A stretch of 64,000 nt of DNA from Nemertoderma westbladi. Its lineage: Eukaryota > Xenacoelomorpha > Nemertodermatida > Nemertodermatidae. Where the stretch lies: positions 1 through 64,000 of the forward strand of contig JAUCBJ010007589.1 of assembly GCA_032718475.1 (NCBI GenBank). The letters run 5' to 3'. Under the pieces are notes generated by a model, which was not told the origin of the DNA, ran no database searches, and saw only the letters and a list, made by a program, of their open reading frames with translations. A program made the translations under genes and the position numbers. This document shows positions 10,482 to 21,984 of the stretch, in pieces (the stretch's first letter is position 1; each line of letters opens with the position of its first letter).

Positions 10482-11573
10482 TGTGTCTCCTTGGAGGACA
10501 CCCCATAACACTTCAAATGGTTCTGTGTCACCATCAACAGTAGACACAAATGTTGTCGAACCATCGTATACTGATCTGATTGCTGCAATAATTTCATCAG
10601 GAATCCCATATAATGAAAGTATGCTGAACATACGTGAGCGAGAGACTGAATCAAAGGCCTTGAAGAAGTCAACAAAGATAACAGCCAGATGCCTGTCTTT
10701 CTTTTTTGATAACTCTTCAAATATCCTTCTAAGTGCCAAAATGGGCTCCATGGTCCCACGACCTTTACGGAACCCATTCTGATTTCCACGGAGCAGTCTC
10801 TCAATAAGATCCCTGATGCGATTTAATAGAATTCTATTGTATAGCTTTGCAGCAATCGAGATCAATGAGATTCCCCGAAAAGAACCATAGAGTGTTAGGT
10901 TGCCCTTCTTGGGAACTGGCACCAACTTATTTGTTTTCATTTCTTGTGGGACTATTGTTGTTCGGTACATGTCTACTATGATGGGATAGATGAGCTTTAA
11001 ACACTCAGGTATTTTAAAGACCTCAGGGGGAACACCATCTACTCCACTGGCACGATTGGTCTTAATGCTCTTTGCAGCAGCCTTCACTTCTGCAAAGGAG
11101 ATATCGCCAATGGGAATATCTGGGAGTACAGACTCAGACACTTTTACTTCTATAAAGTTATCATGCAATACCCTGTCATTATTGAGGAGCTTTTCAATGT
11201 GGGCTTTTCAACCATTGAGGCGATCGGCTGGTGATTCAGCCTTAACCTTGGTGGTTGGTTGGCTTTTCCGCCCAGTAAGCAGATTGATCGATTTCCATGC
11301 CTGGGATGATTGCCTGCTGTCGTCAGCATCATTGATGGCATCAACCTGTTGGTTTATTAGCTCCTGTAGATTAGCAGAGTACTGCCTGTTCAGGGACCTA
11401 GATGCAGCCTTAACTGCATTCTTGGCCGCTGTAGTCTGTTTGAGTCGGGACTCTTTCTCCGCCTTATGAAAGTCATTTCGGCACTTCTGAATTTTGTTGT
11501 TAGTCCAGGGGGCCCTTTTCCTGTTTCGAGGGTATACAGGAACTGTTTCTGCAGCTGCTAACTTAACTTCTAC
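10482..11573 (-). mobile_element. RTE-type LINE copy 1, 5'-truncated remainder
   Basis: Continuation of the RTE copy at 2864-3843. It encodes the linker and the first part of the RT domain, including VFVDFFKAFDSVSRSRM and GVLQGDT, nearly identical to the full-length copy. It stops at 11573, corresponding to about 58373 of the full element, and meets minisatellite sequence. This is a 5'-truncated insertion typical of target-primed reverse transcription. The endonuclease region is absent, so it cannot move by itself. Confidence 0.9.
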
Positions 11574-11893
11574 TATCCTACTAAGGACCTACTCCTTGCT
11601 GTAGGTCTACCTACACCTACTAAGGACCTACTCCTTGCTGTAGGTCTACCTACCCTACTATCCTACTAAGGACCTACTCCTTGCTGTAGGTCTACCTACA
11701 CCTACTAAGGACCTAAACCTTGCTGTAGGTGTACCTACACCTACTAAGGACCTACTCCTTGCTGTAGGTCTACCTACCCTACTATCCTACTAAGGACCTA
11801 CTCCTTGCTGTAGGTCTACCTACACCTACTAAGGACCTATTCCTTGCTGTAGGTCTACCTACACCTACTAAGGACCTAAACCTTGCTGTAGGA
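11574..11893. repeat. About 38-bp minisatellite, right block
   Basis: Same unit as 1764-2863 (CTACTAAGGACCTACTCC and TTGCTGTAGGTCTACC). It represents the other side of the array split by the RTE insertion. It ends at the edge of the lineage-B LTR. Confidence 0.9.
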
Positions 11894-11905
11894 CTTGTAC
11901 GTGTA

Positions 11906-12941
11906 GAACCAGTACGGCTTGGCTAAGGGTCGGTCCAGTCGGCAGACTCTGTCGCGTATCCATACCACCCCTCTCGAACCCCGAAGGGATCGGTCATCGA
12001 GAACCAGTACGGCTTGGCTAAGGGTAGGTCCAGTCGGTCGACCCTGTTGCGTGTCCGTACCACCCCTCCCGAACCCCGAAGGGATCGATCATCGAGAACC
12101 AGTACGGCTTGGCTAAGGGTCGGTCCAGTCGGTAGACTCTGTCGCGTATCCATACCACCCCTCTCGAACCCCGAAGGGATCGGTCATCGAGAACCAGTTC
12201 GGCTTGGCTTGGAGTCTGTCATGTCGTTGGACCCGTTCGCGTGTCCGCCCCACCCCTCCCGATCCCCAAAGGGATCGATCATCGAGAACCAGTACGGCTT
12301 GGCTAGGGGTCCGTCGGTTCATCGCAGAGACCCAACCACCTAGGCTTTCCGAGTCCTTATTCAGGCTCGTAGTTATTTCGGCAGCCGAGAAACTGCTCCA
12401 AACAGTCGGTAGGCCAGTAGAGTCCAGTCCTTTGTCTTTCGACCCCGTCGCGTGTCCATCCCACCCCTCACGAACCCCGAAGGGAACGATCATCGAGAAC
12501 CAGTACGGCTTGGCTACGGGGTCTGTCGTCATTTCCCGTCGCAAATCCCTGACACAAGCATCAGACTTTCCGATGACCTTTTCAGGCTCGTAATAACTGC
12601 TGTTGGCCAGAGACCGCTAAGGGCAGTCTTTGTCCTTTAGACCTAGCGAGTTACCAAATCCACCTCTACAGGCAGCAGGAAGTTGGCTAGGCCTAATAGT
12701 AGTCAGGTAAACCTGAATACTGCTTAACTTTTCCTTCCCCCCCCCCCCCTGGCCCTTATATACATGAAATGAGTCCCGTACCCTGTAAGTCGCCCCAATA
12801 TTCGCCCATAAATCGCCCCCAGTTCATAGAGTGTGCCCAAAACCCATGGTCCCGCACACAGTAGTGATATCGGAATAATCATTTTAAATAAATACAAAAA
12901 ATATTCAACTCGCGTTATGAAAAGTTGAAATACCGCGAACA
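11906..12941 (-). repeat. Lineage-B LTR (3' copy) with internal 95-bp tandem repeats
   Basis: This region is homologous to 26640-27794 in the same orientation. On the minus strand it starts TGTTCGCGGTATTTCAAC right after a G-run, and its distal half holds four or more copies of a unit of about 95 bp (words: accagtacggcttggcta, ccccgaagggatcggtcat). Position after a long minus-strand reading frame and a purine tract supports a 3' LTR. The far end, next to the minisatellite, is not clearly defined and may be truncated. No gene is supported; the short frames are by-products of the repeats. Confidence 0.65.
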
Positions 12942-12961
12942 GTCCCCCCCCCCCCCCCCCC
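12942..12961 (-). promoter_or_regulatory. G-run polypurine tract before the lineage-B 3' LTR
   Basis: On the minus strand an uninterrupted run of about 18 G directly precedes TGTTCGCGG. The location fits a plus-strand priming tract, and the A-type element at 20333-20341 has a shorter equivalent (GGGGGGGAG). Confidence 0.55.
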
Positions 12962-13133
12962 AATGACCTTCGTGAGGTCTATCGGTAGATTGAGTTTGCG
13001 TAGGTCATTCCCATATAAAAAACCCAAAATTTTAATATTGCATAGTCTTGATTAATTTGGCCTAGAGTTCATATATATATATATATAAAAAAATAAATGT
13101 CCAATATAAATGTTCCTGGAATATCCTGGTCCT

Positions 13134-14519
13134 CTATTTCTTTCTCTGATACGCCTTTCTCCTCTTCGCCCGTCGACTCTCGTCGATCGCTAGAGCTGGT
13201 AGGGGAGCATCGATATCCATCGTGAGCAACGTTTCGGCTTGTCTCCTGGTGGCTCTTCCTTTCGATGGCAGCGGGATCATGTCGGTTCGTCTTTCCAACT
13301 CGGTGTTGCGCGCCTCTAGGAACCACTTTCCGTCACCAAACTCCTCCTTATACGAATATAAGCGTCGAAGGACTTCAAATGGGCCGAATAATCCGGCGCT
13401 CAGCAACAGATCCACGTAGTGGAAAGGTAACGTCGCTGTCGTGTGGAGGCGTTCCGGGAAGGAAAAGTACCCGAATGCCATTTCCTGAGCGATATTCCGA
13501 GCGTTTCTCCGCAATTTGGTCCTTATATGGCTGTTTGCGTAGGTTTCGAACATGACCATATTTCCCATAGTGGTAACGTCTTTTGTAGGACATTTTATAT
13601 AGCAGCGGGGGCTAGCGGAATGTCCATGGAAACCTCAAGTTGTGCAGAGGTTATAAAGGATTGGATAAACCGAGACATCATGTCCCGATGTCGCGCAGTA
13701 TGGGCAATACAGTATCCCGAGGAGCTCTAGGCACGAATCGGTAACCCGATTTCGTCTACCGCGTGGGCACTGCTCCGAACCGCAGTTTGCGCATATCTCC
13801 AACTGCATCTCTCGACCGGGGAATATCGGAATCGGGACGCCGACGTAATACTCGAGTCGTCGGTCGCTCTTTTGAATATTCGCGATGGCTGGTATCCCGC
13901 GAAAGGCTGGGCTTTGGCGTAGTAGGTTCTCGCTCTGATAACCTTCTTTATGTCCTGCCGGTCTCATCTCGGACGACCGTTTCTGGCGGTGGATCCATTT
14001 GGTCTGCTCGGCGTACCATCGGGTAAGTCGCATAGGATCCTGTGGAACGGAGGGGGTAGTTGTCACCGCTGGTCGGTGAAGAGGTGCCGGGGTTTTCGAC
14101 GGAGGGATTCCGAGGAGATCTTCGGGAGTCGGCGCAGCGCTGGGACCCTTCTCGACCAGTATCACTGAGCGGGTCCGTTGATTGCTGGTACTCGGAATCT
14201 CCGAAGACCAGTCTTCGCTGCCCGGGAAAGGACATGGGGATAACCTTTGGCATATATCGCCGAAGTCGCTCAACGCGGAGGTTGTGATTAACTCCCTCGC
14301 AGGGCTACCGGAGCCGCGTGGGATGGAAGCACCTGCTTCCGTCGCAGGTTCGGCCGAGGCAACCCGTTTGGCGGCCGGTTCGTATGCAGCTTCCGGCTCG
14401 AGTGGTCGCTTTGGGGTAGACAGTAGAACGCCCTCATGTAGCCATAGTTCTTCCCCTTCCGAAGAAATCAGAGGCTCCTCCGCGCCGAGAAGATCGGTAA
14501 TCGTGGGGATGTCGTAAGG
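13134..14519 (-). pseudogene. Lineage-B ORF3, linker plus Cys-rich C-terminal part (broken)
   Basis: Continuation of the exonuclease-bearing third frame of lineage B. After the exonuclease comes a Pro/Ser-rich linker, then a Cys cluster with CANCGSEQC and CPYCATSGHDVSVY. These align with the zinc knuckles of the element-A frame at 54345-55579, although the last Cys of the second knuckle is replaced here. A frameshift near 13600-13630 moves the reading into a second frame (13568-13134). That frame is rich in Arg and Lys near its end (RRAKRRKAYQRKK), again parallel to the basic end of the A frame. Zinc-knuckle nucleic-acid binding is inferred. It lies between the exonuclease part and the lineage-B 3' LTR. 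Confidence 0.6.
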
Positions 14520-15647
14520 TCCGTTCTCGTCCCAGGAATCGATAACGGTGAGTGTTTTCGTCTCTCCCGGTGTAATGTTCTCGACCGCTTTGAATGCGTT
14601 GTTTATAACCTCGTTCCAGTCGTAGTCGACAAAGGAAAGAGGAACCGCCGTAATGAGGATATCGGGAGTTTTACATATAAACTTAGCAACGGTGTAGGAC
14701 TCCATAACGACGTAGATGTAGTTCCGTCGATCGAGATTTTCCCACCTTTGGTGTATCATCCACCTCCTGTCAACATCCTTCCATTGACCCTCTCGCTCGC
14801 TCTTTATTTCCAATCCCGGGTATCCACCATATATCTTATTATAGTCCTGGAATTTCTGAGGTTTAAAGTTGATGCCGCCGTTTAGCACAGCGAGGTAGCC
14901 GATCCCGGATTTCGTCTGTCTCACCTCCTGGAATCCTCGCATGAATTCGGCGGATCGTAACCAGGGTAGAAGTGTCTGGGTGTCGATGCAATGACTAATG
15001 GCATTGAGATCTCCTTTGCGGTCTCTTCCTAAAGGATCGTTCGCGTAGTCATTCCGGACGTCCGCTTTTATATCCGACCCGATTTTAATGACATCGAAGT
15101 CGAAGAGGATCTTTTGGATTTCCGGAGGTGGCTTCCTGTCTGGGTGTCGGGAATATTCGACACACCAATACCAAACCGTCCAGGGTTCCGAGGACGACGA
15201 CCAAGGATCGACCGTATTCTTTCGCCCCGTACTTCTCCTGGTAGTCGTCGCGATTCTGGATGATCGATATACGTTCCTCTCGTAGCGTCGCCGTACACTC
15301 CGCTAGGTTTCCCCAGTGGGCGAGGTAAGTACTCTTGTCGTCGACGAAACTTTGACATCGCGCCAATGTCATCGCTTTCGAGGTGGGCGTCGCGTTTCCC
15401 TCGTTGTCGTATATTAAACATCGGGATCTGTAGATGCTTTGCCGAAACGTATCCCAGTACGACAACTCGTCCTCTACGGTAGCCTTTGCGTTCCAAGTTC
15501 TTTTCAGTCTCGTACTAGCATCGGCCAACCGGAGGGTTCATAGATTCCGGGAATCCGGTCCCTCTTGCCCGCAGAATTTGATGTATCGCACATTCTCATT
15601 TATTACGGTGTTCCAATCTGTATCAAAGTTAGGGGATCCGGGTTGAG
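14520..15647 (-). pseudogene. Lineage-B ORF3, RNase D/EXD-like DEDD 3'-5' exonuclease domain (broken)
   Basis: Joined by eye across one frameshift (about 15100-15160) and one in-frame TGA (about 15540), the minus strand reads as a DnaQ-superfamily exonuclease. Motif Exo I is CLIYDNEGN (D-x-E), followed by LVVVLGTLDGLVLV. Exo II is the Asp of KIGSDIKAD, preceded by PEIQKILFDFDVI. Next come CIDTQTLLPW and GIGYLAVLNGG, and a third site at NYIYVVMES (Tyr, then Glu where Asp is usual). The order and spacing match RNase D, EXD1 and Egalitarian-type domains. Activity would be 3'-5' trimming of RNA or DNA if intact. The high-coordinate end is cut at about 15650 against a CR1-like fragment, so pol is missing. 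See 52969-54344 for the element-A counterpart. Confidence 0.65.
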
Positions 15648-15649
15648 GA

Positions 15650-16240
15650 TCCCCAAACAGTTCTTATAAACAATACACACTCCGACCCTCTTACCCCAGA
15701 GTGTGGTACCCCACAAGGTGTTATCTTAAGTGCTACTCTATTTTTATTGTATATAAATGACTTACCGAACTGCACAAATTTACATACTACTCTTTTTGCC
15801 GATGATACTAACATTTGATGCATGCAGGAAGTTCTTTCTTGGGTCACCGTTCTTTCATTAATGTGTTATATTGTTATAAATTTAATTGTGGTGCATCGCG
15901 AAGGCTCAAATTTCAACCCCCTTGGGATCCATCAAGATATCGATGAAATTTAGATAAATTTTTTTTGCCTTAATTTTTTACCATTTGGCAACTTTTGCGC
16001 ACCGGTAGAACAATGAAATCGAAAAAAAGTAAAAAACGCACCGTCCCAAAGTACACTACAAGATCCGTCACATCAATGAACTATTACATACCACGTACAA
16101 GACTGGTTCTAACACAAAGATCACTCAAATATCACGGTACTTTGATATGGAATTCACTTCCCCTGAAAATAAAAGAAAGTAAAACTAAGAAAGCACTTAC
16201 CCAAAATCTTAAAAAGTCATTGCTAAACGATCTAACTTAA
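15650..16240 (+). pseudogene. CR1/Jockey-like LINE remnant (RT core and C-terminus, internally deleted)
   Basis: From about 15664 the plus strand encodes HSDPLTPECGTPQGVILSAT and LFLLYINDLPNC, then LFADDTN, the RT motifs B and C of CR1/Jockey-type LINEs. A stop follows. After a gap of about 150 bases that lacks coding sense, 15995-16240 encodes a C-terminus of the same class (YTTRSV, LVLTQRSLKYHGTLIWNSLP). The endonuclease and most of the RT are absent, so it is a dead fragment. Confidence 0.8.
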
Positions 16241-16270
16241 AATAAAATAAAACTTATAATAAATAAGTCC

Positions 16271-17515
16271 TAGAGTAGTATTACGCCCGATAATCTATTA
16301 AACTCATTAAACAAATTTGTATCTATTTATATATCGTATATAACATCGCATTAACTGGATATTTCAAATTTTTTTTAAATCTAAAAATGTAATTTAAATT
16401 TAGTAAAATCAGCAGGTTGTACGAATTAAATTGATTGATATGTAATATTTACAACAAAACGCTCGCCACGGCAACAGGGAACTATACTATCTTTGCTACT
16501 GTTTTCTGTTTCTCATAAATACTACAATACTGTAAACATTTATTGGAACTCCAAACCCTAACACCGATCCATATAATCTAAATAACAATAAAACCCCAAT
16601 TACGCACTGTACCTAAACTGGTGATGGGTTTATAATACTGAGAGAGTGTATTATGTAATAACGAAACTAATAAATGAACCATTACGGGTTCCTTTGATTG
16701 AATATTAGTGCCAATACCGGTAGTTGAGCCCACATTTAGATAGGATTGAGGAATTTGACCTTAGACCCCCAGATTATCACAACTAGCTATCCAATCCATC
16801 GAAGTATTATTTTTCCATTGATAACCAAAGTAAGAACATTTGAGATACAACATTATATTCCTTTCGTTTGATGTTTAAGGGAGGGGGTTACCTTATTTTG
16901 GTCGAAAATATGTCGAAATTTTTTTTATGGTCTATTATAATGTACAATTGAATGGTGTTTCCAAATCTGAAAACCGCTATTTAATAGCTCTTTTAGTTTT
17001 CAAGTTAGGGAATCCTATTGAAATTACTATACTATGTATAATGAAAGGCCGATTATCTCCAAATATTTATTTCATGAAATTGTCAACTTCAAAACCCTAC
17101 TACTTCTACAATTTTTGAGTAATTAGTCTGAAACTTTCTGTGGGTGTCTAGATAGCCACCCTGCATAAAAGTGTCAGACAACTTTTCGAAATTTTTTAAT
17201 TATTTTAACAAAATTTCGCCTGATAGTTATGTTGCCCCACCTTTGATCTATCATATAAAAAACCTTTCATGTGATTAGGTTCAAAACTGTAAAAGCCTTA
17301 GGGTTTTAAGCGCAACCAAGTTTTTTTTATTGTTAACTAGTATTAACTAATATTAAATAGCGAAAAAAAAAATTTCTGACCTGTCATGTAGAATAGCATC
17401 TTAGGCACCTATATGAAAATTTTAGCCAAAACCAAACAATTTTGAAACGATGAGAGTGATAAATCGAAGAGTTGTCCGAAAATGGTGTACCCCCCCCCCC
17501 CCCCCCCCCCCCCCC
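16271..17515. other. AT-rich intronic DNA, no gene seen
   Basis: No conserved coding or RNA gene is recognisable. Short open frames here have no recognisable composition or motif. It ends in a run of about 27 C at 17490-17516. Confidence 0.6.
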
Positions 17516-17524
17516 TTAAAAACT

Positions 17525-17640
17525 AACTGGCCTTGAAGATGCGGATAATCTTGCGAAAATCATGGGAGTTAGATAAGGCTTATTAGCTAATTAGTTAAGG
17601 CATGGCATTCTTAATGCAAGCTGCATTGTGGCTGATTATA
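17525..17640 (+). mobile_element. Degenerate RTE 3' end
   Basis: Plus-strand words ggccttgaagatgcgga, tcatggg and gcattctta...gctgcattg match the last codons and 3' UTR of the RTE family with many substitutions. It is an old, short fragment directly downstream of the FReD exon donor. Confidence 0.65.
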
Positions 17641-17686
17641 GTAGAAGTAGTAACTAACCTTTAAAATTATTATTTATGTTACTCAC

Positions 17687-18286
17687 CATTTACTTTCATC
17701 TCAACATGAAATACTTCATCATCTAACCATTTTCTTTCTGCTCCATTAAGATAGGCCCAAGAGCAAGATCGATGCCACCAAGGTCCACGCAATTCAGCAC
17801 AATTATTATCTACGCTCTCATCATTATCTGTTTCTTCAGTAGAGAATGGTACTCCATTATGATAACCATCTGGAAACTTGTTATTATCTGAAAAAGTTAG
17901 CGCGTCTGGAGCTGTAGATGTGACATCATAACCAGAAACAATCATCGCATAGTTTTGATCAATCGAACCCAGTTGAAATGAAGAATATTTTGCATATTTT
18001 TTTGTATTAGTTTCAATCGTGCAATACTCGATGCGCAACTTCGCCCCTCCTCTAGTAAGGCGATATATATTTTCCAGCCCCAACCAAAACTCAGAGTTCA
18101 AATCGCCAAATCCATTTCTATAGCTTTCCCAGTTACGTTGGAAATCTAGGCCTCCATTCAAGGACCTCTGTATTACTATCCACGAATCCCCAGGTGTGGT
18201 GATTGTGTCGTGAAGTTGAAGACCGTCAAGGCCGTTTAAAGTGGATTCAGTAATCGCATCTTCGGAGTAATCGTGCAAACATGAAT
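17687..18286 (-). CDS. Fibrinogen C-terminal (FReD) domain exon
   Basis: One 600-bp exon encodes an essentially complete fibrinogen-related domain. Hallmarks in order are WIVIQRSLNGGLDF, NWESYRNGFG, EFWLGLENIYRLT, a Ca2+-site-like FSTEETDNDE, then NCAE, GPWWHRSC and LNG, ending EVFHVEMKVN. The acceptor is ttattatttag/ATTCATGT and the donor is AATG/gtgagtaa. It is phase 1-1, compatible with the FTP exon upstream (ends in A after CGG) and the EGF exon downstream. Related domains in ficolins, tachylectin-5 and invertebrate FREPs bind acetylated sugars or pathogen surfaces outside the cell. Ligand and function here are inferred from the family. Coding a whole FReD in one exon flanked by huge introns is notable. 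Confidence 0.9.
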
Positions 18287-18330
18287 CTAAATAATAAAAA
18301 ATAGATAAACATTAAAAGTTGGAAGAAATA

Positions 18331-19768
18331 ATTATACACATATACTACACTAAACACATACTACAACACTACATATATACTACACATATACTACACTAAA
18401 CACATACTACACTACACATATACTACACTACACATATACTACACTACATATATACTACATATACTACACATATAATACACTACACATATACTACACTACA
18501 CATATACTACACTACACATATACTACACTACACATATACTACACTACACATATACTACACTACATATATACTACATATACTACACATACACTACACTACA
18601 CATATACTACACTACACATATACTACACATACACATACTACACTACACATATACTACACTACACATATACTACAATACACATATACTACACTACATATAT
18701 ACTACACTACAAATATACTACACTACACATATACTACACTACCCATATACTACAATACACATATACTACACTACACATATACTACACTACACATATACTA
18801 CACTACACTACACATATACTGCACTACACATATACTACACTAAACACATACTACAACACTACATATATACTACACATATACTACACTACACATATACTAC
18901 ACTACATATATACTACATATACTACACATATACTACACTACACATATACTACACTACACATATATTACACTACACATATACTACACTACACATATACTAC
19001 ACTACACATATACTACACTACACATATACTACACTACATATATACTACATATACTACACATATACTACACTACACATATACTACACTACACATATACTAC
19101 ACATACACATATACTACACTACACATATACTACACTACACATATACTACAATACACATATACTGCACTACATATATACTACACTACACATATACTACACT
19201 ACACATATACTACACTACCCATATACTACAATACACATATACTAAACTACACATATACTACACTACACATATACTACACTACACATATCCTACACTACAC
19301 ATATACTACACTACACAAATACTACACTACACATATAATACACTACACATATACTATACTACACATATACTACACTACACATATACTACACTACACATAT
19401 ACTACACTACACATATACTACACTACACATACACTACACAACACATATACTACACTACACTTATACTACAATACACATATACTATACTACATATTTACTA
19501 CACTACACATATTCTACACTACACATATACTACACTACACATATACTACAATACACATATTCTGCACTACACATATACTACACTACACATATACTACACT
19601 ACACATATACTACACTACACATATACTACAATACACATATACTACACTACACATATACTACACACATATTCAACAATACACATATACTACCCTATGCATA
19701 TACTACACACATATAATACACTACACATATACTACACTACACATATACTACACATATATACTACACTA
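18331..19768. repeat. 16-bp satellite (CTACACTACACATATA)n
   Basis: About 1.4 kb of slightly varied copies of CTACACTACACATATA begin roughly 45 bases upstream of the FReD exon acceptor and end exactly at the A-type LTR edge (TGTGACGGG at 19769). No coding content. On the sense strand of the gene the array reads TATATGTGTAGTGTAG, so it sits at the 3' end of the 15-kb intron. Confidence 0.95.
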
Positions 19769-20332
19769 TGTGACGGGATCCGAGAATCCCGACCGGTTGT
19801 TTATTTACGCGTCCCCGCCGTGTGAGTGAAAAGAGTTGTAAGAGTTCTTCCGGTGTTGTTAATACGGTAATACAGTTCGATAATATAATATATATATAGA
19901 GAGAGATAGCATGAAATAAATAACACAGAATGGCAATATACTGATGACGGCGGTGACGGTAATAAAAGTCACCGTTCTGCCCTAAATGTACTGAGATGAC
20001 TGAGTGAATAAATGAGGAACAGTAACTGGTAATATACTGCACTGGTTGGCCGTATTACATTACTCAGTGGATGCCTGCCCCCCATTGGCTAATAACCCAA
20101 TTCTCGCCCTCCCATCTCTCTGGGAGTGCTTCCTCCCGCTACTGTCACTCTCTCCCTCCCGGAGGTGTAACCTCTGATCCCCGCTGTGTGTGTGTCCCTT
20201 TGGGGTTTGTCGCCCCGTTTATTGGGGTGATACGAGGTTGATTGGCAATCAACCTCGTACTCCCAATATTGCTTAAAGGCCCTGCTTGGCCAACTTTGTG
20301 TGTGGTGGTTAGCGGAATTGAATACGCTAACA
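19769..20332 (-). repeat. A-type BEL-like LTR (3' LTR of the rearranged minus-strand element)
   Basis: On the minus strand it begins TGTTAGCGTATTCAATTCC after a GGGGGGGAG purine tract and ends GGATCCCGTCACA. The 5' LTR of element A (42713-43291) has the same termini, and the shared interior includes the GAGGTTGATT / AATCAACCTC inverted words. It is about 564 bp, diverged from the other copies. No matching 5' LTR of this type is seen near 27.8 kb, so the element is not a simple complete insertion. Confidence 0.85.
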
Positions 20333-20910
20333 CTCCCCCCCATGCTATCTTCCCGGTGAGAAGATAGCATCCACCTCTAGTGCGCTACAATTCTGCTGGA
20401 TCCCGATCTACTATCGGGTGTGGGGTGGAATTATTTTCTTCGGAGCCGGCTTTCCAGGCCGCTCCCTATGGGTATGATATCGCTATCCCGTCTTTCTGGC
20501 GTCCCGTGTTGGGCCGATCGTGACTTTCTCTCACACGATTTTTGTTTCCCCAACACTCTCACCACTCTAACTCCGCTCTATCCCTTACTCCAACTTCTCA
20601 ACCGCTCCAACTCTTACTCCCCCCCCCCCCCCCCCCCACACTCGAATTGCACTCCTCTCACTGTCCCTCATCCTGTCAAAAAAAACTTCCTCTCCATTCT
20701 CGCTTTCGTCCCTTACACACTTATCGGGCCCCACACATGTTAGTGGGAGCCGTCTAAGTCCCGTCCTGTCGCCCTAGTCAATTAATCCCCAGTCCCAGTA
20801 GCTAATTGGAAAAGGTTGTGCTTGAATACGGTACATACTTTATAATATATATGTGTGAGTTACTTATATAATTATTATAAGGCTATTATTATCATATATT
20901 ATATTATATG
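20333..20910 (-). other. 3' untranslated part of an A-type BEL-like element
   Basis: Homologous in places to 55800-56263 of element A: both share the gatcgggatccagc word and the actccgaa...aataattccacccca-like stretch next to the LTR. It contains a C-run (20620-20637 on the plus strand) and a purine tract (minus GGGGGGGAG at 20333-20341). No open coding region is supported. Confidence 0.55.
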
Positions 20911-21143
20911 CTCGTCTACATAACGCGCCTCATTCTCTCTTGGCCTTTCTCGCCTGGCGACTTCTTCCAGTCGCTTCTCCCCAAATCTATCCGCTTCCAA
21001 CTTCTCGCACGTGATATGTGTATCCACCTCCCTGTCTACTAGATGCCGGCTGTTGTATTACGCCGACTCGCCCTCCAGCCCCGGGTGGTCTACCAGACCT
21101 TCGAAGGCCACCTTGAAGGCTCTTCTGTAGTTCGGAGGTGATC
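20911..21143 (-). pseudogene. C-terminal fragment of the A-type exonuclease ORF3
   Basis: The minus strand reads NYRRAFKVAFEGLVDHPG, then a stop, then YNSRHLVDREVDT and an Arg/Glu-rich tail. This corresponds closely to 54040-54250 of element A (SYRRAFKTAFEGLVDHPE, YNSRHLVDREVDT). Everything between the minisatellite at 21361 and this fragment has been deleted, so the exonuclease core is missing. Confidence 0.75.
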
Positions 21144-21360
21144 CTGATATTCTTAATTTTATTTTGTTTTGTGCTATTGCCCTATCTACCTTTCTGGCCA
21201 CTACTTCTACGGTATTTTGTGCTCTCTAATCTCTTACTGCTAACTCTACTATCCCTACTAGCTCTATTTTTTACTAACTCTTACTATATACTATATCTTA
21301 TACATATCCCCCAAACACTAATTCTTGCTACTAACGGTACTATACGTACCCTCTTACTGA

Positions 21361-21860
21361 CTCCTCTTACTCACTCTCACTAACTGGTACTACATACCCT
21401 CTTACTACTAACTCTCCAACTAACTCTTACTAACCGGTACTACGTACCCTCTTACTACTAACTCTCCAACTAACTCTAACTAACAGTACTACGTACGTAC
21501 CCTCTTACTAACTAACTTCTCTAACTAACGGTACTATGTACCCTCTTACTAACTAACTAACCTCTCTAACTAACGGTACTACGTACCCTCTTACTAACTA
21601 ACTAACCTCTCTAACTAACGGTACTATGTACCCTCCTACTAACTTCTAACTCCATTAACTGACGGTACTACGTACGCTCTTACTAACTAACTAACCTCTC
21701 TAACTAACGGTACTACATACCCTCCTACTAACTTCTAACTCCACTAACTGACGGTACTATGTACCCTCCTACTACTTAACTAACTATCTAACTGACGGTA
21801 CTATGTACCCTCTTACTACTTAACTAACTATCTAACTAACTTCTGTCTGCATGCTTACTG
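21361..21860 (-). repeat. GGTAC/GTACC minisatellite of the A-type element (inverted copy)
   Basis: Tandem units of about 40-50 bp (plus strand: ctaactaacggtactac, gtaccctcttactaacta). They are the reverse complement of the array at 51950-52600. In both elements the array lies directly downstream of the integrase frame. The conserved position suggests it belongs to the element rather than to the host site. Confidence 0.85.
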
Positions 21861-21984
21861 CGTACCTATTATGTTCTATTACTTTTTATTTTATTTTTAT
21901 TTTTTATTTTATGTGTGGGAAGGGCGTCTCACCCTCAATCCGACCCCCCTCAGTCCAACTTTTGGATGACTAAACTCTACTCGA

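Noticed and set aside
11919-12593. Arg/Pro-rich ORFs on both strands
   Set aside because: Generated by the 95-bp repeats of the lineage-B LTR; not conserved as proteins.
14520-15647. Host RNase D-like gene
   Set aside because: No introns or splice sites, adjacent to a purine tract and LTR, and a diverged counterpart sits downstream of integrase in element A.
20089-20743. Pro/Ser/Leu-rich short ORFs
   Set aside because: They lie in LTR and 3' UTR sequence and include homopolymer translation; no conserved features.
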